From Ehretia macrophylla (Eukaryota > Streptophyta > Magnoliopsida > Boraginales > Ehretiaceae), in contig CM075770.1 of NCBI GenBank assembly GCA_037974665.1, positions 2,988,501 through 3,052,500 of the forward strand: 64,000 nt of DNA. Direction: 5' to 3'. Positions 62,304-64,000 of this stretch are shown piece after piece. Under the pieces are notes generated by a model, which was not told the DNA's origin, did no database searches, and saw only the letters and a list, made by a program, of their open reading frames with translations. Position 1 is the stretch's first letter. Every line of letters begins with the position of its first letter. The translations under genes were made by a program, and so were the position numbers.

Positions 62304-64000
62304 TGTGTCAATAATAGATCAGAAATTATGACCATTGCAAACTTCTTATCCCTATAGTTCTTATATAAGAACTTGAACATGGATATATATCAGGAAGGAG
62401 TCTGCCTAATCTCAAACTCCTAACAACTCTCCACACATCTAGGCGTTGTTTGTATTTTGTAATTCTGTTTTGTAATTTTCTCATCTATCTTATCTTTGTA
62501 TTTGATTATAAATATGTGTACTGGTGTAACAGAGCTATATATGCAATAGTGATACAAACTAATCTCAGCCATCTCTGTCTATCTCTATATGGTATCCAGA
62601 GCATCATTGCTCTAACGAGACATACGATCCTGAGACATCTATTTTTTTTTTCCTCTCTTGCTTATGGCGACTTCCTCCACAGCCACCTCCACCTTACCTG
62701 CTTCCACGGATCAATTGGCGGCTGTCACATCCCCTTCCCTCATTGCCATTAACGCTGCTACCCAACTTCCTCTCAAACTGACATCCACGAACTATTTCTC
62801 CTGGAAAACACAATTTGATGTCTTGCTATTTGGCTATGATCTGCTGGGGTACATTGATGGGTCCCTTCCGTGTCCTTCATCTCATCTTACTCAAAATGGC
62901 ACACAAGTTCCAAATCCTGCTCATACCCTATGGCTTTGTCAAGATAAATTACTTCTTCTAGGCATTATTGGGTCACTCAGCCCGAGTATCGTCCCTGTTA
63001 TCCGGTCTTGCACCACTTCGGCTGCAGCTTGGCAGCGCCTTGCCAAAAACTACGCTAATCCTTCCTCCTCCCGCATCATGGGTCTCGCCGAGCAGCTTAC
63101 TCTTCTCTCTCGTGGCAATCAATCTGTGACTGAGTATTTGGCTAAGGTGCGCGACATATCTGATGAGCTTGCTTTGGTTGGTTCCCCAGTTCCGTCGCAG
63201 TACTTGATTACTCACACGTTGAACAGAGTAGGTCCTGCGTTCAAAGAGTTGGCAGCGGCAGTACGAGCACGGGATACTGTCATTGGGTTTGATGAACTCA
63301 GCGATAAACTGCTTGAATATGAGCCATTTTTAAAACGGGAAGAGCAGCGCAATGGCAATGTTCTTGGGCCTGTTACGGTGAATGCTGCGCGTTATAATTC
63401 TTATCCTCATTCTGCTTCAGGCAAAAAGGCAAACAATTCAAATAAGTCCTACTCCAATTCACGATCCTTTAATAATGGTGCTAGCTCGAAACAGAGTGAT
63501 ACCCACACTAGTGCTCAGACTAAGTCGCCAGTCTATTGTCAGTTTTGCAAAAAGCGTGGTCGTACTGCTTGCCAATGTTACACGCCGAAACGATTATTTT
63601 TTCCATCATCCCTCCCCACTGCAAATCCTGCTACAACTCAGCCCACTCAGCCGTGGTTGCTTGACTCGGGTGCTTCCCATCATGTGACATCAGACCTTGG
63701 CAATTTGTCTCTTCGACAACCTTATGATGGTCCTGATGACGTGGTTATTGGAGATGGTACAGGTTTGGGCATTTCCCATGTTGGTCAGACAACTCTTCCT
63801 ACCCCCACTCGATCTTTGAATCTCTCTAATGTTCTTTGTGTGCCTAATATGAGTCGCAATTTAATTTCTGTAAATCAACTCTGTCGGCATAATAATGTTT
63901 CCGTTGAGTTTAATCCTTCTTCTTTCTATGTCAAGGATCTCTCCACGGGGGCACCTCTCGCGGCGGGCTAGAGTCGGAATAATGTCTATGAATGGTCGAG
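62304..64000 (+). mobile_element. Copia element, 5' half, cut by the window edge
   Basis: A putative 5' LTR (about 62304-62586) is followed by a copia primer-site TGGTATCCAGAGC at 62590-62602. Then gag starts at the ATG 62664. The gag has the UBN2-type block (LTSTNYFSWKTQFDVLLFGY; TEYLAKVRDISDELALVG), a zinc-knuckle-like CQFCKKRG near residue 295, and the protease core LLDSGASHHVT near residue 335. It is open for over 430 codons. At least one break is likely in the visible part. Integrase, RT and the 3' LTR would lie beyond the window, so age cannot be judged. It is unrelated in LTR sequence to the two copia fossils at 17.8-25.1 kb. Confidence 0.85.

Noticed and set aside
1-64000. CRISPR arrays, operons, riboswitches, organelle insertions
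   Set aside because: No regularly spaced repeats with unique spacers, no bacterial gene organisation and no recognisable plastid or mitochondrial genes were seen.

Overview
The window is nuclear DNA from a plant, most likely a eudicot. It is AT-rich, and its genes are split by GT-AG introns. Its repeats are typical of plant genomes: Ty1/copia and Ty3/gypsy LTR fossils, a tRNA-derived SINE, L1-type LINE tails and several MITE or foldback elements. There is no bacterial, viral-host or CRISPR-like content. I cannot name the species from sequence alone.

Three host genes are well supported. (1) On the + strand at 1812-15675 lies a 26-exon gene for the auxiliary subunit of the NatA N-terminal acetyltransferase (NAA15/OMA). 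All splice junctions could be placed, and they give an uninterrupted protein of 904 codons. (2) On the - strand at 34097-34919 lies a three-exon gene for a 207-residue protein with a cystatin-like fold and an acidic, NLS-like N-terminal extension. (3) On the - strand at 52414-54600 lies a single-coding-exon ABC-F ATPase of 728 residues (ABCF4/GCN20 type), with a probable 1.5 kb intron in its 5' UTR. These genes do not form a pathway or cluster. NatA and ABCF4 are both linked to translation in the cytosol, but their proximity looks incidental. A broken piece of a BMT5-like (DUF2431) gene lies just downstream of NAA15.

Layout. 0-1.5 kb: a GC-rich repeat and a hAT-type MITE upstream of NAA15. 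1.8-16.1 kb: NAA15, with a SINE, a LINE tail and tandem duplications in its introns. 16.5-16.8 kb: the DUF2431 remnant. 17.8-22.5 kb: a copia fossil with both LTRs and a 5-bp target duplication. 22.9-25.1 kb: a second copia fossil, truncated at its 5' end next to a 250-bp TG tract. 25.2-31.5 kb: MITEs, two foldback structures and a 380-bp segment between perfect 15-bp direct repeats. 31.5-35 kb: a gene-poor stretch ending in the cystatin-like gene. 35-40.7 kb: LINE RNase H pieces, a copia leader and MITEs. 40.9-50.3 kb: a Ty3/gypsy (Tat-like) fossil interrupted by a 3.8 kb non-coding insertion with its own 5-bp target duplication. 52.4-56.2 kb: ABCF4. 56.3-62.3 kb: intergenic sequence with a hairpin MITE and a LINE tail. 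62.3 kb to the edge: the 5' half of another copia element.

I found no new biological system. The points most worth a second look are the 3.8 kb nested insertion, the 15-bp-bounded segment at 31 kb, the cystatin-like protein with an altered inhibitory loop, the unusual residues beside the first Walker A of ABCF4, and the DUF2431 pieces on either side of the last NAA15 exon. All repeat and family assignments are from recognition by eye, not from a database search.
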